A DNA stretch of 64,000 nucleotides from an uncultured Sulfitobacter sp. (GCF_947500075.1 NZ_CANMQS010000011.1:32007-96006), one strand, 5' to 3'; positions 1 through 8,398 are shown, numbered from the stretch's first letter. Numbers and translations: made by a program. The notes: generated by a model from the letters alone, not told the origin.

Positions 1-1
1 T

Positions 2-73
2 GATGTCTGGACCAACCCTTTCGGCTTCACCGTTACGGAATACGCCATACGCTCCGACAGGCTGGAGAATTGA
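2..73 (+). CDS. virB8: VirB8 C-terminus (partial, starts before the window)
   Basis: Only the last 23 codons are present, ending in TGA at 71-73. The translated tail contains NPFGFTVTEY, which matches the conserved NP(L/F)GF motif near the end of the periplasmic domain of VirB8, an inner-membrane assembly factor of type IV secretion systems. The position directly before virB9 fits the usual virB8-virB9-virB10 order. The identification rests on this short motif plus synteny. Confidence 0.75.
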   Translation, partial: DVWTNPFGFTVTEYAIRSDRLEN

Positions 74-75
74 CC

Positions 76-774
76 ATGCGCTTGATCCTCCCGGCTCTTC
101 TGTCTGTCATGGTGCCAGTTGCCGCCAACATCGCCTTTGCCGAGGCCATTCCAAGGTCAGGACCAAATGACAACCGCGTCCGTGTGGCCACATACCAGGA
201 CGGGCAGGTCTACCGCCTCAAAGTCAGCCTGACCCATGTGACGACGGTCGAGTTTGGACAAGGCGAGACCATCCGCTCAATTATCGCTGGCGACACCGAA
301 GGGTTTCAGCTGGATGGCGTGCCAGGCGGACGGGCCTTTGCGGTGAAACCCAATGCCCGAGGGGTTCACACCAACATCACCGTCTATACCAACCGCCGCA
401 GCTACTACTTCAACGTGACGGAAAGTTCGTCGCCCACATTCTACGTGGTCCAGTTTCGGTATCCCGACGACAATCGGCGACCCACAAACGCGGTTGCGCA
501 GCGCGCTCCGAACTACAACTACGCTGCCAGCGATCGAACGAGTTTCACACCGTCTTCGGTGTGGGATGACGGCACATTCACCTTTTTCCGATTTCCCCGC
601 AACGCGCCCGTTCCCGCGATCTTCCAGCACAACAATGGCCGAGAGCGAACGGTCAACAGCACGCAAGTCGAGGACGGCGTCCTTCGGGTTTCTGGCGTCG
701 GGCGCGAATGGGTCCTGAGGCTTGGGGACGAAATCGTCTGCATTCAATCAACGAATGCGGGGGGAACGTCATGA
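76..774 (+). CDS. virB9: VirB9 T4SS outer-membrane core component
   Basis: This periplasmic protein of the T4SS core complex bridges VirB7 and VirB10 at the outer membrane. The first ~22 residues are a signal peptide ending near AFAEA. The N-terminal domain carries the VirB9 pattern (YQDGQVYRLKVSLTHVTTVEF, then RSYYFNV near residue 120). The C-terminal beta domain contains WDDGTFTFFRFPRNAPVPAI, typical of the family. The ATG at 76 is preferred over the TTG at 70 because a GGAGA Shine-Dalgarno lies at 64-68. The stop overlaps the virB10 start (ATGA), so translation is probably coupled. Confidence 0.93.
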   Translation: MRLILPALLSVMVPVAANIAFAEAIPRSGPNDNRVRVATYQDGQVYRLKVSLTHVTTVEFGQGETIRSIIAGDTEGFQLDGVPGGRAFAVKPNARGVHTNITVYTNRRSYYFNVTESSSPTFYVVQFRYPDDNRRPTNAVAQRAPNYNYAASDRTSFTPSSVWDDGTFTFFRFPRNAPVPAIFQHNNGRERTVNSTQVEDGVLRVSGVGREWVLRLGDEIVCIQSTNAGGTS

Positions 775-2132
775 GTGATATCGACGATCTCAGCAAACGC
801 CTCGCGGCGCTCGAAGGCGCGCAACCGTCCAAACTGAGATCGAGGCCCTCTCTTCTGGTGGCGCTTCTTGGGACGAGCGCAATCGCGGTTCTGGGTCTTC
901 TTGTTTACTCAGCTCTGCAAGAAACACCAGAAAACCCGCTCCCGACCGCGCAACCAGAAGAGTTTCAGATGACTGGGGACGGGTTCGGGGAAATCGAGCC
1001 CTTCGTGCCCCCTGCCCCGCCGGAGCCCGAGGTTGTGGTCGCTGAACCTGACCCGGAGCCGAATGTGGAATTGCTCGAGCAACTTGCAGCTCTGCGTGCC
1101 GAGATCGAAGCGCTGCAGAACGCGCCGGAACCGGTTGTTGAAGAAGACACCGCAGCCGCGGATGCCATCAACGCACTGACAGCACAGATTGCCGCGCTGG
1201 AGGAAGCCTCACAACGCGCGCAGGACCAATTTTCTGAAGAACTGGCCGCACGAGATCGGGAGCTTCAACAACTGCGCATGGACCTCGACCTCGCAAAACT
1301 GCAGACCCCCGCCCCTGCGCCTGGACCGTCAGAAGCCGACCTCTTGGAAGCCGAACGCCTGCGGTTACAACGCGAAGAAGAAGCGCGACGCCTGGCTGAG
1401 TTGCAGCGTCGACGGGACGAGGAAGCGGCGTTTCAGGAAGCGCGGATCAAGTCACCGACCATCGCATTTGGCGGCAACAGCACGGGTGAAGGCGAACTGG
1501 CAGAACGGACCTTCGAAGACGTGACCGACTTCGTCCTGAACGGCGCCCTACCCTCAACCGTGACGCAAGCCGAGGTCATCGCAAATCCTGGCAATACGAT
1601 TGTGCAAGGCACGATGATCCAGGCCGCGATGGAGACGGCAATCTCGAGCGAACTCCCCGGGCAAGTCCGCGCGGTCATCACCGAAGACGTGCACTCCTAC
1701 GACGGGTCCCGCATTTTGATTGCGAGAGGATCGAAGCTTATCGGCCGATACCGTTCAGGTGCGGACATCGCCCAAAGCCGCATCACAATCGCCTGGGACC
1801 GGATCATCCTGCCCACCAACCAAACGGTCACCATCAGCTCGTTTGGAGGCGATGAATTGGCGCGCGCCGGTGCTACAGGGTATGTCGATACGCGATTCAG
1901 GGAGCGTTTTGGCTCTGCGGCACTCATTTCGCTGATTACAGCCCTGCCAGGTGCCGCTGCGGCACAGGTCGAGGACGAAACCTCTGCCGAAATCCTCGAA
2001 GATGTTGGCGACGACTTTGCGGAGAGCGCCGACAGTGTCATCGACGACTACCTCTCCATCGGTCCTGTGATCTACGTCGAACAGGGCGCGCGGATCACCG
2101 TGATGGTGGACCGTGATCTGGAGATCTTCTGA
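771..2132 (+). CDS. virB10: VirB10 T4SS energy-transducing core component
   Basis: VirB10 spans both membranes of the conjugation channel and senses ATP use by VirB11 and VirD4. The 453-aa protein has a short cytoplasmic N-terminus, one membrane helix (about residues 28-47), a Pro/Glu-rich periplasmic stretch (about 60-125), a charged coiled-coil region (about 130-230), and the VirB10/TrbI C-terminal domain with IVQGTMIQAAMET, ELPGQVRAV, a V-x-S-Y-D-G-S turn and RGSKLIGRY. The ATG at 771 overlaps the virB9 stop. An in-frame upstream start inside virB9 was not chosen. Confidence 0.93.
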   Translation: MSDIDDLSKRLAALEGAQPSKLRSRPSLLVALLGTSAIAVLGLLVYSALQETPENPLPTAQPEEFQMTGDGFGEIEPFVPPAPPEPEVVVAEPDPEPNVELLEQLAALRAEIEALQNAPEPVVEEDTAAADAINALTAQIAALEEASQRAQDQFSEELAARDRELQQLRMDLDLAKLQTPAPAPGPSEADLLEAERLRLQREEEARRLAELQRRRDEEAAFQEARIKSPTIAFGGNSTGEGELAERTFEDVTDFVLNGALPSTVTQAEVIANPGNTIVQGTMIQAAMETAISSELPGQVRAVITEDVHSYDGSRILIARGSKLIGRYRSGADIAQSRITIAWDRIILPTNQTVTISSFGGDELARAGATGYVDTRFRERFGSAALISLITALPGAAAAQVEDETSAEILEDVGDDFAESADSVIDDYLSIGPVIYVEQGARITVMVDRDLEIF

Positions 2133-3115
2133 TGTCGGGCGCTTACCTTGAGGCCTCGCTCGACAAGCTCACCGATGCTTCCCGCGACGACGTCATCGAG
2201 ATTTGCATTAACCCCGATGGCTCTGTCTGGGGCGAATTCCAGGGCGACAGGTTCATGTCGCCATTGGAAAGCAGCCTGACGCCGACCGAGATCAAGGACA
2301 TCGGAACCCAGATCGCATCGGCTTCAAACTCGACGATCAGCAAAGACAAGCCGATCGTATCCGTGAGCATCAAGTACCGTGACCGCCCGGTCCGCGCGCA
2401 AGTCATCATGCCGCCGGCAGTCACCGAAGGCATGTCCATCTCGCTGCGGTTTTTCACGTCCCTCCCCCTCGAAGACGTGGAACTGAAGTTTCTCTTCGGG
2501 GCCGAGCGCAGCCTCGAAACAGACAGGCTGAACAGGAACCAGGAACTTCGAGATGTTGTTAGAGGCGGCGATATCTACGCGGCAATCCGCTTCTGCGTCG
2601 CACACAAGCTGAACATGATCGTCTCGGGCGGCACATCGACAGGAAAGACGGTCGCAGCGCGTAAGGTCCTGTCTTTCGTCCCGCCGGAAGAACGCATCAT
2701 CACCATTGAGGAAGCGGCTGAGCTGATCCCCGCCCAACCAAATGTCGTGACCCTTCTTGCCAGCAGGGAGGGGCGAACACGCACCGCTGACACGTTGCTG
2801 ACATCGACGTTGCGCATGCGCCCGGATCGCATCGTCCTGGGCGAGGTCAGAGGATCTGAAGCAATGACCTTCCTGGAGGCGATCAATACCGGCCACGGCG
2901 GGTCCATGACCACTCTGCACGCCGAAACGCCCCAGTTGGCAATTCAACGCCTAGCGATCGCCGCTCTCAAGACTGAAGTGCCGATGACCCACACCGACAT
3001 GGTACAATACATCGAAAGCTCAATTGACGTGATCATCCATGCCGCGCGCCATGCTGGCGACCGCGGGATCACGGAATTCTATTTGCCCGGACAGACGGGA
3101 GGAAACGCAACATGA
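2132..3115 (+). CDS. virB11: VirB11 T4SS traffic ATPase
   Basis: This is the hexameric secretion ATPase at the cytoplasmic base of the conjugation channel. The N-terminal domain (1-140) is followed by Walker A GGTSTGKT at 166-173, an Asp-box/Walker B region RIVLGEVRG at 233-241 and the His box GHGGSMTTLHAE at 254-265. Its 327 aa are normal for the family. The start codon shares one base with the virB10 stop (TGATG). Confidence 0.95.
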   Translation: MSGAYLEASLDKLTDASRDDVIEICINPDGSVWGEFQGDRFMSPLESSLTPTEIKDIGTQIASASNSTISKDKPIVSVSIKYRDRPVRAQVIMPPAVTEGMSISLRFFTSLPLEDVELKFLFGAERSLETDRLNRNQELRDVVRGGDIYAAIRFCVAHKLNMIVSGGTSTGKTVAARKVLSFVPPEERIITIEEAAELIPAQPNVVTLLASREGRTRTADTLLTSTLRMRPDRIVLGEVRGSEAMTFLEAINTGHGGSMTTLHAETPQLAIQRLAIAALKTEVPMTHTDMVQYIESSIDVIIHAARHAGDRGITEFYLPGQTGGNAT

Positions 3116-3321
3116 AGACCTTTGAACACGAAGTCCTGACGTTTGATGCCAGCGACAAGAAGGGTTTCGAGACGATGAAGAGTACCTTGTCGACCTGGGG
3201 TGACGCGGGATTTGAGATCGTGTCTGTCGTCGGATCTTCGGTCAACGCTTCATACTTCACAGTATTCCTGAAACGCCCACGGTCAGCAGACGAACCATTC
3301 ACTGAGGAGACGGGAACATGA
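3112..3321 (+). CDS. Small DUF4177-like protein in the virB operon
   Basis: This 69-aa protein has the layout of DUF4177-type proteins: a short beta strand, a helix around TLSTWGDAGFEIVSVVG, and a closing strand SYFTVFLKRP. The pattern 'WG-x-x-G-F/W-E-x-V-S-V' is the signature of that family. It has no signal peptide, so it is probably cytosolic. It overlaps virB11 by 4 nt and the next gene by 4 nt, so it is part of the T4SS operon. Its role in conjugation is unknown. Confidence 0.7.
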   Translation: MKTFEHEVLTFDASDKKGFETMKSTLSTWGDAGFEIVSVVGSSVNASYFTVFLKRPRSADEPFTEETGT

Positions 3322-3722
3322 TGTTCAACAGGTTTGCCTTGGCACTTGCGATTGTCCTCTCCGGCGGCCCGGCAAAAGCGCAACTTGTTTCAGAATCCGG
3401 AGACGAACTCTTGGTTTGTCCGGACCGTCCACCTGAACCCGAATTGGTATCCAATATGGGTTTGAAAGAGTCGCACAAGGCCATTCTCATTCAGCGGATG
3501 TATCGTGCAACCTCGTATGCCGCGATACTGGAAACTGGAGAGTGCTCCTGCGCGAACCGTTTTCCTGCCTGGGACACCGTGGTCGAGTACTATCTGGCAA
3601 ACTACGCACGCCTCGAAGCCCGTTTCGAAGTACAGGAACGTACCAAATACTACCGGAACTCAATTGATCAGAACCGGCCTGCTGTTCGTGATCTGTGCAT
3701 TGCACAAGACAATTGGGACTGA
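3318..3722 (+). CDS. Secreted T4SS-linked hypothetical protein
   Basis: This 134-aa protein has a signal peptide (hydrophobic residues ~5-17, cleavage near AKAQ). The mature part has four Cys (VCPD, the GECSC pair and LCIAQ) that could form disulfides in the periplasm. It sits between virB11 and virB6, where conjugation operons often hold small VirB7-, VirB5- or entry-exclusion-type genes, but no lipobox is visible and the sequence was not assigned to any of these. It overlaps the upstream gene by 4 nt. Confidence 0.7.
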   Translation: MMFNRFALALAIVLSGGPAKAQLVSESGDELLVCPDRPPEPELVSNMGLKESHKAILIQRMYRATSYAAILETGECSCANRFPAWDTVVEYYLANYARLEARFEVQERTKYYRNSIDQNRPAVRDLCIAQDNWD

Positions 3723-3725
3723 TCT

Positions 3726-4826
3726 ATGAGTATTGTCACCTTCTTTGTCGAAACGGCGGATGGTTATCTCGAAGATGCAGCAGAGACACAATTTGGCGCT
3801 GTGGCGTCAACGGTGGGCAGCATCCTTCTGGTCTCGATCACACTCCTGGTCATCCTAGTGATTGTAAACATGGCATTTCAGGTCCGTTCAATGGATGGCC
3901 GAACAGCCTTCTGGTTGGGAGTGAAACTGGTCCTAGTCGGCGTGTTCGCTACAAACTGGGTCCAGTTCAATGCCTTCGCAACTGCCATTCTGAATGGCCT
4001 CGACAGTATCGCTGGCTCATTGGTTGCTGCAGTTGGCGGTGGAGTTCCAGGACCCTCCGGCACCTTCGCTGAAGAGTTCGATGCCATCATTGCCGAGTTT
4101 GCGGCGTATCTAAACACGATTGGCGACGGCATGCATTGGATGGCAGGCGCCGTAATGGGTGTCGTCGGCACGGTTTTGCTCTCGCTGCTTGGTGGGCTAG
4201 CAGCATTCTTTCTGGTTGCATCTCGTTTAATGATTGCGTTGCTGGTCGGTCTCGCGCCGATCATGATCTTCCTTACATTGTTTGACGTAACAAAAGACTA
4301 CTTTGCACGATGGTTGTCTGCGCTGATCTCGTTTTCCATCTACCCGATCGTGATCGCCGGGGTCTTTGCGACGATAATCGGCGTTTCCGACTCTTTGATC
4401 CGAGAACTGGGAGACCCGGAAGGAGCATCGACAATTGGGGCGGTTGTACCCTTCTTCATGATGATTTTTATGGCAAAGGGATTTGTTGTTGCGACACCGT
4501 TCCTAGTACGTGCGATCTCAGGAAACATAGTGATGCCAGCGCTTTCAGTTGGCCTTGGAGGGGCCTATGCCTTCGGCAGAGCCGCCGCCGGTAGTCAACA
4601 AGCCTACAATCGCTATCAAGTCGGAACTGCATCTGCCAGCGAATACGCGGCGCTAAGGGGGCGGCAAGTTTTGGGCATTCAAAACCTATCCGGCAGAACT
4701 GGCTTTCCACAGCCCGCAAACAATTCCATTCCAAGCAGTTCGGTCCCCGAGTCAACGGGAACAGCGGCTCGTATGGAAGCTCAGAAAGCCCGCGCACAGC
4801 GGCTGGCGGATGCAAAGAAAAGCTAG
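3726..4826 (+). CDS. virB6: VirB6/TrbL-family T4SS inner-membrane channel protein
   Basis: This 366-aa polytopic protein has at least six hydrophobic segments (residues about 28-52, 60-80, 130-155, 160-185, 195-220, 240-265). The block FLVASRLMIALLVGLAPIMI followed by FARWLSALISFSIYPIVI is the conserved VirB6/TrbL core, in which a Trp in a cytoplasmic loop is functionally important. The C-terminal ~90 residues are hydrophilic. It is the last recognisable gene of the virB operon; the sequence then changes to the metal-resistance module. Confidence 0.88.
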   Translation: MSIVTFFVETADGYLEDAAETQFGAVASTVGSILLVSITLLVILVIVNMAFQVRSMDGRTAFWLGVKLVLVGVFATNWVQFNAFATAILNGLDSIAGSLVAAVGGGVPGPSGTFAEEFDAIIAEFAAYLNTIGDGMHWMAGAVMGVVGTVLLSLLGGLAAFFLVASRLMIALLVGLAPIMIFLTLFDVTKDYFARWLSALISFSIYPIVIAGVFATIIGVSDSLIRELGDPEGASTIGAVVPFFMMIFMAKGFVVATPFLVRAISGNIVMPALSVGLGGAYAFGRAAAGSQQAYNRYQVGTASASEYAALRGRQVLGIQNLSGRTGFPQPANNSIPSSSVPESTGTAARMEAQKARAQRLADAKKS

Positions 4827-4846
4827 AGCTGGGCTTCCTACGAGAG

Positions 4847-4859
4847 AGCGGACCTTCAA
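4847..4859. repeat. Left candidate boundary motif of the metal-resistance module
   Basis: AGCGGACCTTCAA lies just after virB6. The reverse complement of a near-identical motif (12 of 13 bases) lies at 12638-12650, just before the virD4 end. The two are inverted relative to each other and bracket all the metal genes. This may be a relic of the insertion, or chance. Confidence 0.3.
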
Positions 4860-4971
4860 CCAACTCGCTGCGAATGGCGGTAGAGAGCCCAATTCTAACT
4901 CATGCTGCAGCGATGACGAACGGCAGCTCTTTCCTAGAACCACAGTGGCCACGGATTAAAGGCGCTCCCAT

Positions 4972-5385
4972 TTACGCCTCGAGTAACGCGTCGATCACGG
5001 CACATTCCGGGGCAGCGTCGCCGGTGCATCGTGCAACGGTGTCCGACAGGACACGCTCAATGCGCTTAAGGTCCGCGATCTTGGCTCGAACGTCTGTCAG
5101 ATGATCTTCCGCGATGACCTGAACCTCGGCACAGGTCCGGGACTGTTCATCGACCAGCCCAAGCAGTCCGCGAACCTCTTCGAGCGTGAAGCCGAGATCA
5201 CGAGACCGCATGACGAATTTCAGCCTTCTAACATGGGCATCATCGTAGCTTCGGTAGCCCTTCGTATTGCGCGGCGGGTCCGGCATAATCCCGATCTTTT
5301 CGTAATAGCGAATGGTTTCGAGGTTGCAGCCCGTTGCGCGGGCCAAATCGCCCCGCCGAATTGATCTCACGCTTCTGTTACTCAT
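4972..5385 (-). CDS. merR: MerR mercury-responsive regulator
   Basis: This 137-aa MerR-family activator/repressor has an N-terminal winged helix with NLETIRYYEKIGIMPDPPR, followed by the dimerisation helix. The Hg(II)-binding Cys triad is present at 85, 120 and 128, corresponding to Cys82/117/126 of Tn501 MerR; the last pair is one residue closer than in Tn501. It is divergent from merT across a promoter with the MerR dyad. Family knowledge predicts repression without Hg(II) and activation by DNA untwisting with it. Confidence 0.93.
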   Translation of the reverse strand: MSNRSVRSIRRGDLARATGCNLETIRYYEKIGIMPDPPRNTKGYRSYDDAHVRRLKFVMRSRDLGFTLEEVRGLLGLVDEQSRTCAEVQVIAEDHLTDVRAKIADLKRIERVLSDTVARCTGDAAPECAVIDALLEA

Positions 5386-5401
5386 TGTGCCGAAAAACCC
5401 C

Positions 5402-5432
5402 TTGAGCCTGTATCAACTACAGACCCTAGAAC
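5402..5432 (+). promoter_or_regulatory. mer operon promoter with MerR operator
   Basis: A -35 element TTGAGC (5402-5407) and a -10 element TAGAAC (5427-5432) are separated by a 19-bp spacer, the over-long spacing typical of MerR-controlled promoters. The spacer holds a perfect dyad CTGTA-TCAAC-TACAG at 5408-5422, where a MerR dimer would bind. It lies 30 bp before the merT start. Confidence 0.85.
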
Positions 5433-5461
5433 GGTGGAAACATCTGTTCAAGGAAGATTCG

Positions 5462-5869
5462 ATGGAACAACATTTGGCAGAACTGCCGCAATCTCAGTCG
5501 CAGAAAACTGGCGACGAAACCACCAAGGGATGGGGCGTGACCGGCCTCGGCGTCCTCGGTGCGCTGGCGATGACTTCTTGCTGCATCCTTCCATTGGTGC
5601 TGGTCAGCTTTGGCGTGACAGGCGTGTTCATCGCGCAGCTCGGGGCGCTCTATGCCTACAAATGGTACACCTTCGCGCTGAGCGCCGCGTTTTTGGGATA
5701 CGGCTTCTACAAGGCTTACAAGCCTGTAGATGCCGAGGCCTGTGCCGATGGCACCTGCGCCCGCCCCATCGACCGCCGCATCATGCGCGCAACCCTCTGG
5801 GCCGCTTCCGCGATTGTCGCTGTCGCCATGATCTTTCCCTACATCACCCCCTTCATCCTGAAATTCTGA
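5462..5869 (+). CDS. merT: MerT mercuric ion transporter
   Basis: This inner-membrane Hg(II) uptake protein passes mercury from MerP to cytosolic MerA. It is 135 aa with three membrane helices. The Cys pair C40-C41 is in helix 1 (TSCCILPL), and the cytoplasmic-loop pair C94/C99 (EACADGTCA) is between helices 2 and 3, exactly as expected for MerT. The N-terminal ~22 residues are a hydrophilic extension. The ATG at 5462 was chosen because it follows the mer promoter; the open frame upstream is an artefact. Confidence 0.95.
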   Translation: MEQHLAELPQSQSQKTGDETTKGWGVTGLGVLGALAMTSCCILPLVLVSFGVTGVFIAQLGALYAYKWYTFALSAAFLGYGFYKAYKPVDAEACADGTCARPIDRRIMRATLWAASAIVAVAMIFPYITPFILKF

Positions 5870-5884
5870 ACGAGGACCAAGACC

Positions 5885-6187
5885 ATGAAGCATCTTCTAC
5901 TATCCGCCCTGACCATCGCCGCCCTCTCGACTCCGGCCCTCGCTGAAGAGCGCCAGGTCGAGATCGCCGTCAGCGAACTGACATGCCCGTCCTGTTCATT
6001 CATCGTCGCCAGCTCGATGCGTGGTGTTCCGTCGGTCGAGATCGCCGCATTCGAGGACGGCCCCGAATACGGGCAGGGGGTTTACAGCGTGACCTACGAT
6101 GACGCCGAAACTTCCATCGAAAGCATCATCGGCGCGGTGACAGCCAATGGCTATCCGGCGCAGGTGCTGCCCGACACAGCCTCCTGA
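5885..6187 (+). CDS. merP: MerP periplasmic mercury-binding protein
   Basis: This 100-aa protein has a signal peptide cleaved near residue 20 (PALAEE) and one heavy-metal-associated domain with the metal-binding motif TCPSC (C34, C37). It binds Hg(II) in the periplasm and hands it to MerT. It lies 15 nt after merT. The MerP motif is usually GMTCxxC; here the residue before T is Leu (ELTCPSC), a mild variation. Confidence 0.93.
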   Translation: MKHLLLSALTIAALSTPALAEERQVEIAVSELTCPSCSFIVASSMRGVPSVEIAAFEDGPEYGQGVYSVTYDDAETSIESIIGAVTANGYPAQVLPDTAS

Positions 6188-6197
6188 GCCGCCTGCA

Positions 6198-6449
6198 ATG
6201 CGTGACAATCTGATGGGTGGGCTGTTGGCCTTCGGAATATCAGCTCCGGTCGCGGTCGTCTGCTGCGGCGGCGGAACTGCCGTGCTTGCGGCCTTGTTCG
6301 GCGGGGTTGGTGCGTGGCTTTCCGGGGTAAACGGCATTGCCGTGCTGGTTTTGGCGGGTCTGACCTACCTGATCGTCCGCGCACTGCGTTGTTCACACAT
6401 GAAACGGTCCTCCGGCCCCGACCCATCACAAAGAAAGATGGCCCCTTGA
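6198..6449 (+). CDS. Small Cys-Cys membrane protein of the mer operon
   Basis: This 83-aa protein has two membrane helices (about 8-35 and 42-62). A vicinal Cys pair C22-C23 lies in helix 1 (VVCCGGG), and a further Cys65 lies on the cytoplasmic side after helix 2. The arrangement recalls MerF/MerT helix 1 but the sequence differs from the MerF signature seen in the next gene. It lies 10 nt after merP and overlaps the next gene by 4 nt. A role in mercury transport is inferred from position and Cys placement. Confidence 0.75.
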   Translation: MRDNLMGGLLAFGISAPVAVVCCGGGTAVLAALFGGVGAWLSGVNGIAVLVLAGLTYLIVRALRCSHMKRSSGPDPSQRKMAP

Positions 6450-6832
6450 CTGACACACCTGGAAATCCCGACCGCCTGCTGAAATGGGGGCTTGGCGGTG
6501 CGATCTTCGCCGCGCTCTGCTGCTTTACGCCGCTTTTGGTCGTCATCGTCGCTGGCGTCGGATTGTCGGCCCTCACGGGTTGGCTCGATTACGCGCTGTT
6601 CCCGCTGCTTTTTTTAAGCCTCGCCGTGGTGGCACAGGCCCTTTGGCTTCGCGCTGGCAAACCGGGTCCTGCCCCGAAACTCTGGGCCACCGGCCTCGCG
6701 GCAGCCCTGTCGATCCTGATCATTCTCTTTGAGTTCAGGTTCGCGATACGGATCACAATCGGCGTTTTCGCTGCCACAGCACTCTACGCGGTTCTCCTGA
6801 ACCGCGCGCAAAGGAAAGGATCACCCTCATGA
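6446..6832 (+). CDS. merF: MerF-like mercury transporter, extended
   Basis: The N-terminal half matches MerF closely: LCCFTPLLVV with Cys pair C25-C26, then GLSALTGWLDYALFP. MerF is normally about 80 aa with two helices and a second C-terminal Cys pair. This protein is 128 aa, lacks the second pair and carries two further helices (about 80-120). The TTG start at 6446 overlaps the previous stop; no ATG fits without losing the conserved N-terminus. It probably moves Hg(II) across the inner membrane. Confidence 0.82.
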   Translation: MTDTPGNPDRLLKWGLGGAIFAALCCFTPLLVVIVAGVGLSALTGWLDYALFPLLFLSLAVVAQALWLRAGKPGPAPKLWATGLAAALSILIILFEFRFAIRITIGVFAATALYAVLLNRAQRKGSPS

Positions 6833-6966
6833 TGATGGGATGTTGCACCGCCACTGGTATGTTCTTCGGCCTTCTAGGCATGTTGACACCGCTGCTCGCC
6901 CTCGGTGCGGTCATCTATCTGCTCGCGGCTAAATCGAGAAATCACGAACCAGGTGAGGTACGCTGA
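6829..6966 (+). CDS. 45-aa Cys-Cys membrane protein between merF and merA
   Basis: A 46-codon frame starts with three consecutive ATG codons overlapping the merF stop (ATGA) and ends one base before the merA start. The product begins MMMGCCTATGMFFGLLGMLT and has a Cys pair at 5-6, one membrane helix (about 10-33) and a charged tail. The tight overlap on both sides argues that it is a real translated gene. Tiny proteins are easily missed in annotation. A role in mercury handling is inferred. Confidence 0.7.
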   Translation: MMMGCCTATGMFFGLLGMLTPLLALGAVIYLLAAKSRNHEPGEVR

Positions 6967-6967
6967 G

Positions 6968-8398
6968 ATGAAAGACTTAATCAAAGGCGGCGACGGCCAA
7001 GGCGGCTATGACCTGATCGTCCTCGGGGCGGGGTCGGCGGGGTTCTCCGCCGCAATTACAGGCGCGGATGCCGGAAAGCGTGTCGCCCTCGTGGGATATG
7101 GCACCATCGGCGGAACATGCGTCAACGTGGGATGCGTGCCCTCCAAGGCGATGATCCGCGCGGCAGAGGCTGTGCACGGTGCGCGGGCTGCCAAGAGGTT
7201 CCCCGGCCTGTCGGGACAGGCACAAGTGGATGACTGGCAGACGCTCGTTCAATCCAAAGACGATCTGGTCGCGACCCTGCGTCAGAAGAAATACGCCGAC
7301 CTTCTGCCGGAATATGAGGGTGTCGATTACATCGATGCCGGTGCAGCGCGACTGATCGAAGGTGGCGTGACAGTTGGTGAGCGAACCCTGAAAGCGCCGA
7401 AGATCATTATCGCCACGGGCGGGCGTCCCGTCCTGCCGACCATCGACGGGATCGAGAAAATCGGCGCGCTCGACAGCACCAGCCTTCTGGAACTCGAAGT
7501 GCTGCCGAAAAGCCTGATCTTCATCGGCGCGGGCTACATCGGCGCGGAGCTGGCCCAGATGATGAGCCGCATGGGCGTGAAGGTCACGCTCGTCGCCCGG
7601 TCGCATGTGCTGCCCGGCGCGGAGCCGGAAGTCTCTGAGGCGCTGGCGGAGGCGTTCGAGGCCGAAGGGATCACCCTTCTGACCGAATTGAGCTACGACA
7701 ATGTGCGCCGCGACGGCGCGGGCGTGACACTGCGCGTGATCCAGGACGGAAAGCCGGTCGAAGTGACGGCGGATCACCTCGTATCAACCGCTGGCAGGCG
7801 GGCAAATACCGAAGATATGGGCCTGGACGCAATCGGCTTGGAAACCGATGCACGCGGGTCCATCGTCGTCGGCGACGACATGCAGACATCGGTGCCCGGC
7901 ATCTATGCTGCGGGCGATGTGACCAACCTTGACCAGTTCGTCTATATGGCGGCCTATGGTGCAAAGCTCGCGGCCAAAAACGCGGTTCTCGGCGAGGATC
8001 ATCGCTACGACAACGCTGCGATGCCATGGGTGGTGTTTTCCGACCCTCAAGTCGCGGGTGCTGGTCTCAGTGAAGCCCAAGCGCGGGACGCGGGCTTCGA
8101 CGTCAAGACGTCTATCGTGCCGGTTGATCAGGTGCCTCGTGCGCTGGCCGCACGTGACACGCGCGGATTGATCAAGCTGGTGGCGGACAGAAAGTCCGAC
8201 CGTTTACTTGGTGGCCAGATCATCGCACCGGAGGGGTCCGATACGATCCAGACCCTCGTCATGGCGCTGAAGTTCGGCATGACCACAAAGGCCCTCGGGG
8301 AGACGATCTTCCCGTATCTGACAACGGTGGAAGGACTGAAGCTGGCGGCGCAAACCTTCGACATGGACGTGGCGAAGCTGAGCTGTTGCGCCGGATGA
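6968..8398 (+). CDS. merA: MerA mercuric reductase
   Basis: This flavin disulfide oxidoreductase reduces Hg(II) to volatile Hg(0) with NADPH. It is 476 aa: FAD motif GAGSAG (20-25), redox-active pair GGTCVNVGCVPSK (C51, C56), NAD(P) motif GAGYIGAE, second FAD motif YAAGDVT, and the C-terminal Cys pair C473-C474 (LSCCAG) that delivers Hg(II) to the active site of the partner subunit. The N-terminal HMA domain present in many MerA proteins is absent. The ATG at 6968 directly follows the 45-aa gene. Confidence 0.96.
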   Translation: MKDLIKGGDGQGGYDLIVLGAGSAGFSAAITGADAGKRVALVGYGTIGGTCVNVGCVPSKAMIRAAEAVHGARAAKRFPGLSGQAQVDDWQTLVQSKDDLVATLRQKKYADLLPEYEGVDYIDAGAARLIEGGVTVGERTLKAPKIIIATGGRPVLPTIDGIEKIGALDSTSLLELEVLPKSLIFIGAGYIGAELAQMMSRMGVKVTLVARSHVLPGAEPEVSEALAEAFEAEGITLLTELSYDNVRRDGAGVTLRVIQDGKPVEVTADHLVSTAGRRANTEDMGLDAIGLETDARGSIVVGDDMQTSVPGIYAAGDVTNLDQFVYMAAYGAKLAAKNAVLGEDHRYDNAAMPWVVFSDPQVAGAGLSEAQARDAGFDVKTSIVPVDQVPRALAARDTRGLIKLVADRKSDRLLGGQIIAPEGSDTIQTLVMALKFGMTTKALGETIFPYLTTVEGLKLAAQTFDMDVAKLSCCAG

